Assembly (NCBI GenBank): GCA_003457135.1
Contig: DMSQ01000013.1
Location: forward strand, 183,701 to 247,700
From: Prolixibacteraceae bacterium
GTDB lineage: Bacteria; Bacteroidota; Bacteroidia; Bacteroidales; Prolixibacteraceae
Direction: 5' to 3'
DNA: 64,000 nt
The notes beneath the pieces were generated by a model that saw only the letters and a program-made list of their open reading frames with translations, ran no database searches and had not been told where the DNA came from. Made by a program: the position numbers and the translations under genes. Each line of letters opens with the position of its first letter. Position 1 is the first letter of the stretch. This document shows positions 14,731-23,062 of the stretch, piece after piece.

Positions 14731-15594
14731 ATGAGCTTAGATCGAAGAAACTTTTTCAAAACTATTGGAATTGCCGGAATCGCCATTGCCGGGATCCAAA
14801 GCGCAAAAGCCTCGTCCACTGAAGAAAGTAAAATTGAATTTCGCGGGATGTTGTATGATTCAGCCCGGTGTGTTGGCTGTCAGGAATGCGAAAGGGCCTG
14901 CGCGCTGGCACACGATCTGCCTGAACCTCAGGATGAAGTTAAAGTCGGTGTTGTACGGAAAACAAGCGAAACACAACGCTGTGTCATTAATAATTACAAT
15001 ACTTCAAAAGGCGAAGTTTTTGTGAGAAATCAGTGCATGCATTGCAATGAGCCAGCCTGCGCCGCGGCCTGTCTTACTCAGGCCATGTACAAGACCAAAG
15101 AAGGACCGGTAATCTGGAGGGGCGATAAATGCATGGGTTGCCGGTATTGTATGGTTTCCTGTCCGTTTGATGTACCAAAATTTGAATACCACAGCGCCAA
15201 TCCGAAAATTCAGAAATGCGACATGTGCTATGACCGGATCGTTAAAGGTGAAAAGCCCAGTTGTGCTGAAGCCTGTCCGGGAGAAGCCATAGTATTTGGA
15301 ACACGCCGCGAATTGATTGCAGAAGCGCGCAAAAGAATGGCTGAAAGTCCGGGAACTTATGTTGATCAAATTTATGGCGAAAATGTAGCAGGCGGAACGG
15401 GTTATTTATACCTTTCAACTGCGCCGTTTAACGAGGTAGGATTTAATCCTAAAATTCAGAATTCGTCATACCCCGCACTATCAAAAGGATTTCTGTACAG
15501 CGTTCCCACTGTATTTGTATTACTGCCAACCCTTTTACTGGGAATCCACGAAGCAACTAAAAATAACCAACCTAAAGACGAAGAAAATGACTAG
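14731..15594 (+). CDS. HybA-like periplasmic four-cluster ferredoxin
   Basis: This 287-residue protein has a twin-arginine signal (RRNFFKTIGIAGIAIAG) and cysteine groups for four [4Fe-4S] clusters: CVGCQECERAC, CMHCNEPACAAAC, CMGCRYCMVSC, and CDMC with CAEAC. A C-terminal membrane helix (~254-274, FLYSVPTVFVLLPTLLLG) anchors it, as in HybA. It would carry electrons on the outer face of the membrane to or from the HybB-like subunit, whose start overlaps its stop by 8 nt. No catalytic subunit (hydrogenase or molybdoenzyme) is encoded in this operon. Confidence 0.88.
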   Translation: MSLDRRNFFKTIGIAGIAIAGIQSAKASSTEESKIEFRGMLYDSARCVGCQECERACALAHDLPEPQDEVKVGVVRKTSETQRCVINNYNTSKGEVFVRNQCMHCNEPACAAACLTQAMYKTKEGPVIWRGDKCMGCRYCMVSCPFDVPKFEYHSANPKIQKCDMCYDRIVKGEKPSCAEACPGEAIVFGTRRELIAEARKRMAESPGTYVDQIYGENVAGGTGYLYLSTAPFNEVGFNPKIQNSSYPALSKGFLYSVPTVFVLLPTLLLGIHEATKNNQPKDEEND

Positions 15595-16816
15595 CCCTGC
15601 CTACGCTATAGCAAAAGATAATGACGGACGCTCCATCTGGCGTTTTTTAATTAGTGAATTACGCCCGAAAGGGAAATGGCTTACACCGTTCAACATCATT
15701 TCCATTCCAATAATTCTCTTAGGTTTAGGCCTGATCGTGATCAGGTTTGCACAAGGCATTGGTTCTGTGACCAATCTTACTCAGGAAACTCCGTGGGGAA
15801 TATGGATTGGCTTTGATGTAGTTACCGGTGTTGCATTTGCGGGTGGCGCTTATGTACTTACTTTCATGGTTTATATCCTGAAAATGAACAAGTACCATTC
15901 AATCGTCAGGATAACCGTACTGAATGGCTTTCTGGCTTACGTTTTTTATGCCGGAGCTTTATTGCTCGATTTGGGTCGCCCTTGGAATGTGATCAATCCG
16001 ATAATTGGCAACAGTTTTGGAACCAGTTCGGTGCTGTTTTTGGTGGCATGGCATTTTATGCTTTACATGCTCGCCGAATTGATTGAATTTTCGCCTGCCA
16101 TTGCAGAATGGCTTGGTGCAAGGCGGGCTCATAAAGTCCTTTCAGGAATGACCATTGCAGCGGTAATTTTCGGGATTACTTTGTCAACCCTACACCAATC
16201 CGGTTTAGGGGCACTTTACCTGATGGCTAAAGATAAAATTCACCCGCTTTGGTATTCCGAGTTTATTCCGGTACTGTTTCTGGTATCCAGTATTTTTGCA
16301 GGACTTTCCATGGTTATCTTTGAAGGAACAATCAGTCACAAAGTATTTTCAGATCAAATTAGTAAGGAAAATCATCAAGCCGGGAAAGGTATTCTGCATG
16401 GATTATCAAAAATATGTGCCGGAGCCATGTTTGCTTATTTCTTCCTTCAATTACTGGTGTTTATACATGGTAAAAACTGGAATTTGCTGAATACCCCAAT
16501 GGGCTACTGGTTTTTGCTCGAAATGATTGGATTTGTGCTGATCCCTATGTTATTGTTCTTTTACAGCTATCGGACCAATAACATTTTCATGATCAGACTG
16601 GCAGCCATTTTGACCATGCTGGGTATTATTCTGAACCGGCTGAATGTAACTGTTATCGGATTCAGGTGGGATGCCGCCATTCACTATATCCCTACCTGGA
16701 TGGAAATCGTGGTTACACTGGCTGTTATTTTTACCGAAATATGGATATTCAGGTGGATTATTAACCGTATGCCAGTACTGCGCGAATCGCCAAAATGGGC
16801 AAATGAATTGAAATAA
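15587..16816 (+). CDS. HybB/NrfD-like quinone-reactive membrane subunit
   Basis: This 409-residue integral membrane protein has about ten hydrophobic segments; its length fits HybB-type (~390-410) rather than PsrC-type (~315) members. I chose the ATG at 15587 because it gives the usual 8-nt overlap with the HybA-like gene and a polar N-terminus (MTSPAYAIAK). A longer frame from 15515 only reads through the upstream gene. Family motifs include ETPWGIWIGFDVVTGVAFAGGAYV and LHQSGLGALYLM. It should exchange electrons with menaquinone and the HybA-like ferredoxin. Confidence 0.88.
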   Translation: MTSPAYAIAKDNDGRSIWRFLISELRPKGKWLTPFNIISIPIILLGLGLIVIRFAQGIGSVTNLTQETPWGIWIGFDVVTGVAFAGGAYVLTFMVYILKMNKYHSIVRITVLNGFLAYVFYAGALLLDLGRPWNVINPIIGNSFGTSSVLFLVAWHFMLYMLAELIEFSPAIAEWLGARRAHKVLSGMTIAAVIFGITLSTLHQSGLGALYLMAKDKIHPLWYSEFIPVLFLVSSIFAGLSMVIFEGTISHKVFSDQISKENHQAGKGILHGLSKICAGAMFAYFFLQLLVFIHGKNWNLLNTPMGYWFLLEMIGFVLIPMLLFFYSYRTNNIFMIRLAAILTMLGIILNRLNVTVIGFRWDAAIHYIPTWMEIVVTLAVIFTEIWIFRWIINRMPVLRESPKWANELK

Positions 16817-16852
16817 TAACCGCTGTGAAATGCAGCATAAAAAAATAAAACA

Positions 16853-17623
16853 ATGGACGGATTTACATACAACAACATTTTCGAAACAAAAGGAATCGAA
16901 TATCTGGCAATTCTTGCATTTTTTGCCATCCTGATCCCTTTTTGGCTAATCCTGAACAGGCAGATCAAAATCAGAAACCAATTTAAAAAAACTGCCGGAA
17001 TCCTTAATGTCAACTCACTAAACATTCCGCAGGGCCTTTTCTTCAGCAAATATCATATCTGGTCACATTTGGGAGTTTCCGGAATTGCACGGGTTGGCCT
17101 CGACGATTTACTGCTGCACATGGTTGGTGAAGTCAGATTTACCGGGATTAAAGAACAGGGCGAAAGAATAAAGAAAGGTGAACTGATTGCGAAAATTAAT
17201 CACAAAGGGAAAATGCTTAATCTGTATTCTCCTATTTCCGGTGAAATTCTGGAGGCAAATCCGGTCTTAAGCGACAATCCGGAATTACTTAATAATGATC
17301 CCTATGTAAGAGGATGGATGTATAAGATTAAACCGGTGAGCTGGACTGCAGATACCTATTCCTATTATCTGGCAGAGGATGCAACACAATTCTCGAGACA
17401 GGAACTGGATAAGTTTAAGGACTTTATTTCAACTTCAATCAGAAAATATGCACCGATACCATCCATGGTTGCTTTACAGGACGGTGGAGAATTGCTCGAC
17501 CAGCCTCTTTCAGAACTGCCGGATGAAATATGGCAGGATTTTCAGGAAGGTTTTCTGGGTAAAAAAACGTTTAACCGAAATAAGAATTGTAAACTAAACC
17601 GGGAAAATCGCCTGGAAAATTAA
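16853..17623 (+). CDS. Membrane-anchored GcvH-like protein with LQDGGEL extension
   Basis: This 256-residue protein has an N-terminal helix (~15-36) followed by basic residues (NRQIKIRNQFKK), so the rest is cytoplasmic. Residues ~65-165 are GcvH-like (HIWSHLGVSGIARVGLDD, SPISGEI, NNDPYVRGWMYKIK). The lysine near the lipoyl position is in HKGKMLN, seven residues before the Pro of SPISG; in true GcvH the spacing is eight. The C-terminal part shares LQDGGELLDQ and WQDFQEGF with the first protein of the operon. It lacks the binding-protein domain of that paralogue. Operon context implies a job with the HybA/HybB-like module. Lipoylation is uncertain. Confidence 0.75.
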   Translation: MDGFTYNNIFETKGIEYLAILAFFAILIPFWLILNRQIKIRNQFKKTAGILNVNSLNIPQGLFFSKYHIWSHLGVSGIARVGLDDLLLHMVGEVRFTGIKEQGERIKKGELIAKINHKGKMLNLYSPISGEILEANPVLSDNPELLNNDPYVRGWMYKIKPVSWTADTYSYYLAEDATQFSRQELDKFKDFISTSIRKYAPIPSMVALQDGGELLDQPLSELPDEIWQDFQEGFLGKKTFNRNKNCKLNRENRLEN

Positions 17624-17672
17624 TTTCCCAGATGAATTAGCGAAAAACGATTCATCACGGGTAATTTACAAT

Positions 17673-17716
17673 AAACAGCCAAAGCGAGGTTAAACCTACT
17701 TCACTTTAGCTGTTTT
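17673..17716 (+). terminator. Imperfect hairpin, probable terminator
   Basis: AAACAGC, AAAG and AGGTT pair with AACCT, CTTT and GCTGTTT, with small internal loops. The hairpin ends in a short T-run. It lies ~50 nt after the GcvH-like gene and before the histidine kinase gene. Confidence 0.4.
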
Positions 17717-17837
17717 ACTTGGTCCGGTTCCTTTTCAGATCGTTTTTACAAGTAATTAATAAACAAAGTCAAATAGTTGAAGCTGTTTTAAAATTTTGAA
17801 ACTAACTTAGCATTGAGTTACGATTAATCCTAAAACC

Positions 17838-19508
17838 ATGACTTGGTTCAATAAAATTATAGGCAAAAAAAGTACCGGAAGTCCGTTTTTCAACGGATAT
17901 GTAAAATTCCATTCGTCCATTTATGGAAGGGTAGTTTTTATCATCACCATTTCGTCATTTTTTCTGTTCTTATCATTTGGAATTATCTTTCGGTCGGTGA
18001 ACGAAGCCTACATGAAATCGGTCATCAGTGAAAACGGAAATAATATAGGGGTGCTTGTCGAAGGCGCTTTATACCGTTCCATGCTCGAAAACGATCAGAC
18101 TTCCCTGCAAAGCACACTCGATCTGATTAATACCATGTCGGGAATAGATGACGTAAACATGTACGATAATAAAAATAATCTCGTTTATACGTCTATTTCA
18201 AACGATACAATCAATCATGCCAATCCGGATTGTCTCAGTTGCCACACTGATTTTGACAAGATGTTTTCGGTAAAAGAAAAATCGTACCGGATCATTGATG
18301 CAAACAGTGAATGCATCATGAATCCGAATAATAAAAATACAAGGCACCTCCTGATTAAATCGCCTATTCTCAATAATAAAACCTGCTCTACGAGCGAATG
18401 CCATGCACATAGCCCCAATGAAGAAGTACTCGGTTCGCTCATCATTAAAATTCCGATGGAAGGGCTGGATACTGCACTCCAGAAATCTACAACTGATTAT
18501 TTTTTACTGGCCTCGGTGATGACATTTATACTCATTATCTTTTTGATCTTTTTCACCAACAAAAAAATTAAGAAGCCACTGAACGAGATCATTAAAGCCA
18601 GTGAAGCTGTTGCCAAAGGAGATAAAACTACGCGACTGGAAATCAAACCTCATCAACTTTCCGATATGCGGATGGTTTCGTATGCATTCAACGAAATGCT
18701 CGATAATCTGCATACCGCCACAAACGAGCTTCAGAACTGGTCGCAACAGCTTGAATATAAAGTACAGAAGAAAACAGAGGAATTAGGGCAGGCTCAAAAC
18801 GAACTGATCAACATCGAACGAATTGCATCACTCGGCAAATTATCCTTATCGGTTGCACACGAAATCAACAATCCACTTTCCGGGATTCTCATTTACACCA
18901 AACTGATTTATAAACAACTCAATAATCAGGATTTGGATCCGACGAAAAAAGAGTCCATGCTGAAGCATTTAAAACTGATTGAAAATGAAACCAAGCGTTG
19001 TGGGGACATTGTTAAAGGACTACTTGATTTTTCGAGAAAAGACCAAAATGGATTTGAACCACGACATCTTCACGAAATATTAGTGGAGACTTTCGAGTTG
19101 ATGTCACACCCGATGAAAGTAGCCAACATTGATTTTTTATCTGATTTTGCCGCAAAAAACGATTTGATATACTGTAGTTCCAACCAAATTAAACAAATTT
19201 GTGTTGCAATTCTGGTCAATGCATCCGAAGCCGTTTCCGAAAATGGAGAAGTTCTGTTCAGGACTATGAATCCGGACGATGAACATATCCGTATTGAAAT
19301 AACAGATAACGGAGTTGGCATTTCTCCTGAAGATATTCCGCATATTTTTGAACCATTCTTTTCGACCAAACAAAATGCCAGTGGCATTGGCCTGGGACTG
19401 GCTATTGTTCACGGCATTGTTCAAAGCCACAAGGGTAAAACAGATGTCAAATCGGAACGTGGAAAAGCAACTATCCTATCAATAACTTTACCATTACTAC
19501 TGACTTAA
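17838..19508 (+). CDS. Heme-binding sensor histidine kinase
   Basis: This 556-residue kinase has membrane helices at ~33-52 and ~221-240 that enclose an extracytoplasmic sensor of ~165 residues. The sensor has two cytochrome c-type motifs: C132-L-S-C-H136 and C183-x4-C188-H189 (CSTSECH). A HAMP region (~241-295) and coiled coil lead to a HisKA domain with H341 (VAHEINNPLSG) and a HATPase domain (ITDNGVGIS, GIGLGLAIVHG). The hemes suggest sensing of redox state or a small ligand. The NtrC-type regulator starts 12 nt after its stop. It probably controls the neighbouring respiratory operons. Confidence 0.88.
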   Translation: MTWFNKIIGKKSTGSPFFNGYVKFHSSIYGRVVFIITISSFFLFLSFGIIFRSVNEAYMKSVISENGNNIGVLVEGALYRSMLENDQTSLQSTLDLINTMSGIDDVNMYDNKNNLVYTSISNDTINHANPDCLSCHTDFDKMFSVKEKSYRIIDANSECIMNPNNKNTRHLLIKSPILNNKTCSTSECHAHSPNEEVLGSLIIKIPMEGLDTALQKSTTDYFLLASVMTFILIIFLIFFTNKKIKKPLNEIIKASEAVAKGDKTTRLEIKPHQLSDMRMVSYAFNEMLDNLHTATNELQNWSQQLEYKVQKKTEELGQAQNELINIERIASLGKLSLSVAHEINNPLSGILIYTKLIYKQLNNQDLDPTKKESMLKHLKLIENETKRCGDIVKGLLDFSRKDQNGFEPRHLHEILVETFELMSHPMKVANIDFLSDFAAKNDLIYCSSNQIKQICVAILVNASEAVSENGEVLFRTMNPDDEHIRIEITDNGVGISPEDIPHIFEPFFSTKQNASGIGLGLAIVHGIVQSHKGKTDVKSERGKATILSITLPLLLT

Positions 19509-19520
19509 TGACAATATATC

Positions 19521-20861
19521 ATGACAAAGAAAATCTCCATATTAGTCGTTGACGATGAAGAATCAGTAAGAGACTCACTGTTCAATTGGTTCATAGAAGA
19601 CGGTTATCGCGTTGAATGCGCTGAAAATGCTTCCAAAGCGTTATCAATGCTCGAATCCGACAATTTTGACATCATACTGGCCGACATTAAAATGCCGGGC
19701 ATGGACGGCCTTGAAATGCTGAAACGCATTAAAACCTTGCGGAAAGATTCCATCGTGATTATCATGACGGCTTTCGCAACTGTTGATACCGCGGTTCAGG
19801 CATTGAAAGACGGAGCGTTCGACTATGTAACCAAGCCTTTTGACCCTGACGACCTTTCGCACCTGATCCGGAATGCCTCCAAACAAATTTCTTTGCTCGA
19901 AGAAAACGAGATTCTGAAAGAAAAAGTGGTTTCGCTTGAAAATATTGAAGACCTGATTGGAAACAGTCAGGCCATGCAGCAGGTACTCCGTGAAATAGAA
20001 AGTGTTGCCCAGTCGAATGCTTCAGTGATTATTACCGGCGAAAGCGGAACCGGCAAAGAACTGGTTGCCCGAGCGATACATGCCAATTCGCCCCGTAAAT
20101 TTTTCCCGATGGTAAGCGTTCACTGTGGCGCCTTAAGTGAAAGTTTACTGGAAAGCGAATTGTTTGGTCACGAAAAGGGAGCCTTTACCGGAGCCGTTTA
20201 CAATCGTAAAGGCCGTTTCGAAATGGCCGATAGCGGAACTATTTTTCTGGATGAAATTGCGACTATTTCCCCCAAAATGCAGGTTGAACTATTGCGTGTC
20301 CTCGAATCAAAAAGTTTTGTAAGGGTAGGAGGGAACAAAGAAATCACCTCCGATTTCAGGGTTATCTGCGCCACAAACCGCGACCTGAAAACGATGGTCG
20401 AAAAAGGGATTTTCCGTGAAGACCTTTTTTACCGGCTAAATGTCGTAAACATTAATGTTCCGCCACTCCGTGAACGAATTGATGACATTCCACTGCTGGT
20501 TGAATATTTCATCAGAAAATACTGCACAAGCATGAACAGGCCACCCATGACCATTGAAGTGGCTGCATTAAAACGGTTGGAAGAATTTCCATTCCCCGGT
20601 AATATTCGTGAACTCGAAAACATGATTGAGCGGGCAATCGTAGTTGGCAATGGTAAAAAAATAAGTTTAAGGGATCTTCCGCTGGGAAAAACTTTGGTCA
20701 GCACCACGGTTGAAAGCCTTGATGATCTGGAAAAAAACCACATTTCTCAAATCCTCAGTAAATACAACTGGAATATTTCAGTTTCAGCAAAGGCGTTGAA
20801 AGTTGACCGCGTGACCCTCTACAACAAAATCAGGAAGTACGATTTAAAACCTGCCAAATAA
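19521..20861 (+). CDS. NtrC-family sigma-54-dependent response regulator
   Basis: This 446-residue protein has three domains in order. A receiver domain (DDEESVRD acid pocket, phospho-acceptor D55 in LADIKMPGMDG, KPF lysine) comes first. An AAA+ domain follows with Walker A GESGTGKE and the sigma-54 contact loop GAFTGA. A C-terminal Fis-type helix-turn-helix (SAKALKVDRVTLYNKI) completes it. It is the partner of the heme kinase immediately upstream. The GAFTGA loop means its targets use sigma-54 promoters; a candidate site and palindromes lie at 12730-12918. An inner TTG-like start is not needed; the ATG at 19521 gives a normal receiver. Confidence 0.93.
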   Translation: MTKKISILVVDDEESVRDSLFNWFIEDGYRVECAENASKALSMLESDNFDIILADIKMPGMDGLEMLKRIKTLRKDSIVIIMTAFATVDTAVQALKDGAFDYVTKPFDPDDLSHLIRNASKQISLLEENEILKEKVVSLENIEDLIGNSQAMQQVLREIESVAQSNASVIITGESGTGKELVARAIHANSPRKFFPMVSVHCGALSESLLESELFGHEKGAFTGAVYNRKGRFEMADSGTIFLDEIATISPKMQVELLRVLESKSFVRVGGNKEITSDFRVICATNRDLKTMVEKGIFREDLFYRLNVVNINVPPLRERIDDIPLLVEYFIRKYCTSMNRPPMTIEVAALKRLEEFPFPGNIRELENMIERAIVVGNGKKISLRDLPLGKTLVSTTVESLDDLEKNHISQILSKYNWNISVSAKALKVDRVTLYNKIRKYDLKPAK

Positions 20862-20898
20862 TCAGCACCTGATCACTGTTTCTTTAAACCTTTTGTGA

Positions 20899-21453
20899 AT
20901 GAATCTGGAAAATATCACGTTAATTTCATTTGGGTATTTCGAGAAAGAACTTCTTGAAATGATTGTCAATGAAATAGAACATGAATTTTCCTTTCCGGTG
21001 AAAACCCGTGAAGGGTTTCTGGCTCTAAGCGAATATTATGATGCTGCAAGAAAACAGTACAATGGGAACGAACTCCTGAAAGTAATTGAGTCCCGGTTTG
21101 CCACAGAAACAACCAAAACACTTGGCTTATTTAATGTTGACCTCTTTATACCCATCCTGACTTACATTTTCGGACAGGCATTCTTGAACGGGCGAAGCGG
21201 TATTGCCTCTATTTACAGGCTCAGTAATGAGCGCTACGGAATAGAGAAAAACCAAAATACCTTTGTTAACCGTATTCGAAAAGAAGTTATCCATGAACTT
21301 GGCCATACCTTTGGCCTGATTCATTGTTCCAATCCAACCTGCGTGATGAGGTCGAGTACTTATGTGGAAGATATTGACCAGAAAAATCATCATCTGTGTG
21401 GAAAGTGCAAGGCTACGTTGGATTTTTTGATTTCCGAAGGAGTTAAATCCTAA
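20899..21453 (+). CDS. Archaemetzincin-type metalloprotease
   Basis: This 184-residue protein carries the archaemetzincin signature HELGHTFGLIHC, followed by NPTCVMRSS and a C-terminal CGKC pair. The three histidines of HExxHxxGxxH bind the catalytic zinc and the four cysteines form a second, structural zinc site. It has no signal peptide and is cytoplasmic. The family occurs in archaea, vertebrates and scattered bacteria; physiological substrates are not established. It lies 37 nt after the response regulator on the same strand, so it may be co-transcribed, though a functional link to respiration is not evident. Confidence 0.88.
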   Translation: MNLENITLISFGYFEKELLEMIVNEIEHEFSFPVKTREGFLALSEYYDAARKQYNGNELLKVIESRFATETTKTLGLFNVDLFIPILTYIFGQAFLNGRSGIASIYRLSNERYGIEKNQNTFVNRIRKEVIHELGHTFGLIHCSNPTCVMRSSTYVEDIDQKNHHLCGKCKATLDFLISEGVKS

Positions 21454-21454
21454 T

Positions 21455-21590
21455 CACCTCCGGTGCTAACCGGAGGAAAAGAAAACGGCCGAATAGTGTG
21501 CAACCCGGAACGGGTTGAATATTGATTAAACTATTTCCGGTATCGCAGTCCCCAGCTTTACTGGAGGTGATGAAGATTAGACCCTACTGG
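21455..21590. repeat. REP-like palindromic intergenic element
   Basis: ATCACCTCCGGTGC near 21455 is mirrored by TACTGGAGGTGAT near 21560. Inside are the small palindromes CCGG-x-CCGG and ACCCGGAACGGGT. There is no credible gene here; the only longer frame overlaps the Gfo/Idh/MocA gene. It resembles other palindromic spacers in this window. Confidence 0.4.
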
Positions 21591-21614
21591 TCTTTACTCG
21601 TGAATCAGAAATAT

Positions 21615-21648
21615 AAAAAAGGGGATCGCCTGAAAACAGACGATCCCC
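21615..21648 (-). terminator. Rho-independent terminator of the Gfo/Idh/MocA gene
   Basis: On the minus strand GGGGATCG-T-CTG pairs with CAG-G-CGATCCCC and is followed by TTTTTTA. It lies 22 bp after the stop codon at 21671 and ends the minus-strand catabolic transcript. Confidence 0.85.
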
Positions 21649-21670
21649 AATTATCAGATAGAAAAAAAAT

Positions 21671-23041
21671 CTACACAATTTCCGGCATCAGATACGGTGC
21701 GCGGTATTCGCGGGTCAACATGTTGTTGGCATCATCAATATCACTTCCAATAAAGCGTTCTGCCACGGCGTCAAATTCAAGCTGCTTTCCTAAACGGTAT
21801 GAAATATTACCCAAATGAGCCAAAGATGAGGCCAAAGCTCCTGTTTGAACCGGACCATTCTGAATGCTCATATCGCGGGAACGAATGGCATCGAACCAGT
21901 TCTGAAAATGTAAGGTTAGTTCGCCATTTTCAGAGCGGCTTGGGCCTTTTTCACGTTTTTCGCCCAGATACGATTCGTAAGTTCCATATCCTTTAACCAC
22001 CAGATAACCTTTGTCTCCATAAAAAATATTTCCAACACCAGCTCCGTCTTCGAGGTTAGTACACCAGTTGCGGACTTCAAACTGGATTATTTTCTTTTCT
22101 TTTGGATAGTGGTAAATCGAAGTCTGAATTTCAGGAACTTCCTTGCAATCGTCCCAAAGGAATTTTCCTCCCATGGAGGTAATTCTTTCGGGCAAGCTAT
22201 TAACGCCAAGTCCCCACATACAAAGATCGGTTTCGTGAATGCCCTGATTGCCCACATCGCCGTTTCCATAATTCCAGTGCCAGTGCCAGTTGTAGTGCAC
22301 CAGATTTTTAGTGAACGGGCGCATTGGAGCCGGACCGCACCACAAGTCATAATTCAGACCGGCAGGAGTTTGCGAAATACCTTTGTTACCGATATCAGGT
22401 CGCCAGCGGTAAACCAATCCGCGAGACATATATACACGTCCGATTAATCCTTCTTCCAGATGCTTTACAGCTTCACGAATAGCTACTGAACTTCTCAACT
22501 GGACACCATGTTGAACGATGCGGTTATATTTATATGCCGCTTCAATTATTTTTTTGCCTTCAGAAATATTGTGCGTGGCTGGTTTTTCCACATACACATC
22601 TTTCCCGGCCTGACAAGCCCAAACAGTTTGCAAGGCATGCCAGTGATTGGGAGTTGCAAGGGTAACAGCATCAATAGTTTTATCATCATAAGCTCTCCTG
22701 AAATCCTGTTCAATCATGACCTTTCTGCCATATTTTTTTTCAAATTCACTGGCACGATCCTGCAAAATATTCATATCAGGGTCGCACAATACAGCAACTT
22801 CAACATTAGCTTTTTCGGCTAAGCCCATAATTTCCTCAATATGAGATTTTCCACGGCCATTGATTCCCAACACGGCAACGCGAAGGCGGTCGTTAGCCCC
22901 CTTAGCTCCAGCCGGGATAATGACTGGTTTCTTAACCGGATCTTTAGCCAATGCTGCTGGCGATACTGCAGCTAATACCGCACCAGTAGCGGCTGTCCGG
23001 ATAAAAGACCGTCTTGAATTACTTTCGTTATTTTCCATCAT
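21671..23041 (-). CDS. Exported Gfo/Idh/MocA-family oxidoreductase
   Basis: This 456-residue NAD(P)-dependent oxidoreductase has a twin-arginine signal (SRRSFIRTAATGAVLAAVSPAALA), so it is folded with its cofactor before export. The Rossmann part starts near residue 50 (LRVAVLGINGRGKSH). The EKP motif characteristic of the family is in KDVYVEKPATHN. The later domain holds WHWHWNYGNGDVGNQGIHETD, with substrate-binding histidines. Exported family members in Bacteroidota act on sugars or glycosides from polysaccharide breakdown. It is followed upstream, 21 nt away, by the DUF6807 gene, and both probably belong to one catabolic transcript. Confidence 0.87.
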   Translation of the reverse strand: MMENNESNSRRSFIRTAATGAVLAAVSPAALAKDPVKKPVIIPAGAKGANDRLRVAVLGINGRGKSHIEEIMGLAEKANVEVAVLCDPDMNILQDRASEFEKKYGRKVMIEQDFRRAYDDKTIDAVTLATPNHWHALQTVWACQAGKDVYVEKPATHNISEGKKIIEAAYKYNRIVQHGVQLRSSVAIREAVKHLEEGLIGRVYMSRGLVYRWRPDIGNKGISQTPAGLNYDLWCGPAPMRPFTKNLVHYNWHWHWNYGNGDVGNQGIHETDLCMWGLGVNSLPERITSMGGKFLWDDCKEVPEIQTSIYHYPKEKKIIQFEVRNWCTNLEDGAGVGNIFYGDKGYLVVKGYGTYESYLGEKREKGPSRSENGELTLHFQNWFDAIRSRDMSIQNGPVQTGALASSLAHLGNISYRLGKQLEFDAVAERFIGSDIDDANNMLTREYRAPYLMPEIV

Positions 23042-23062
23042 TTTTAGAATAAAGAGTTAGTA

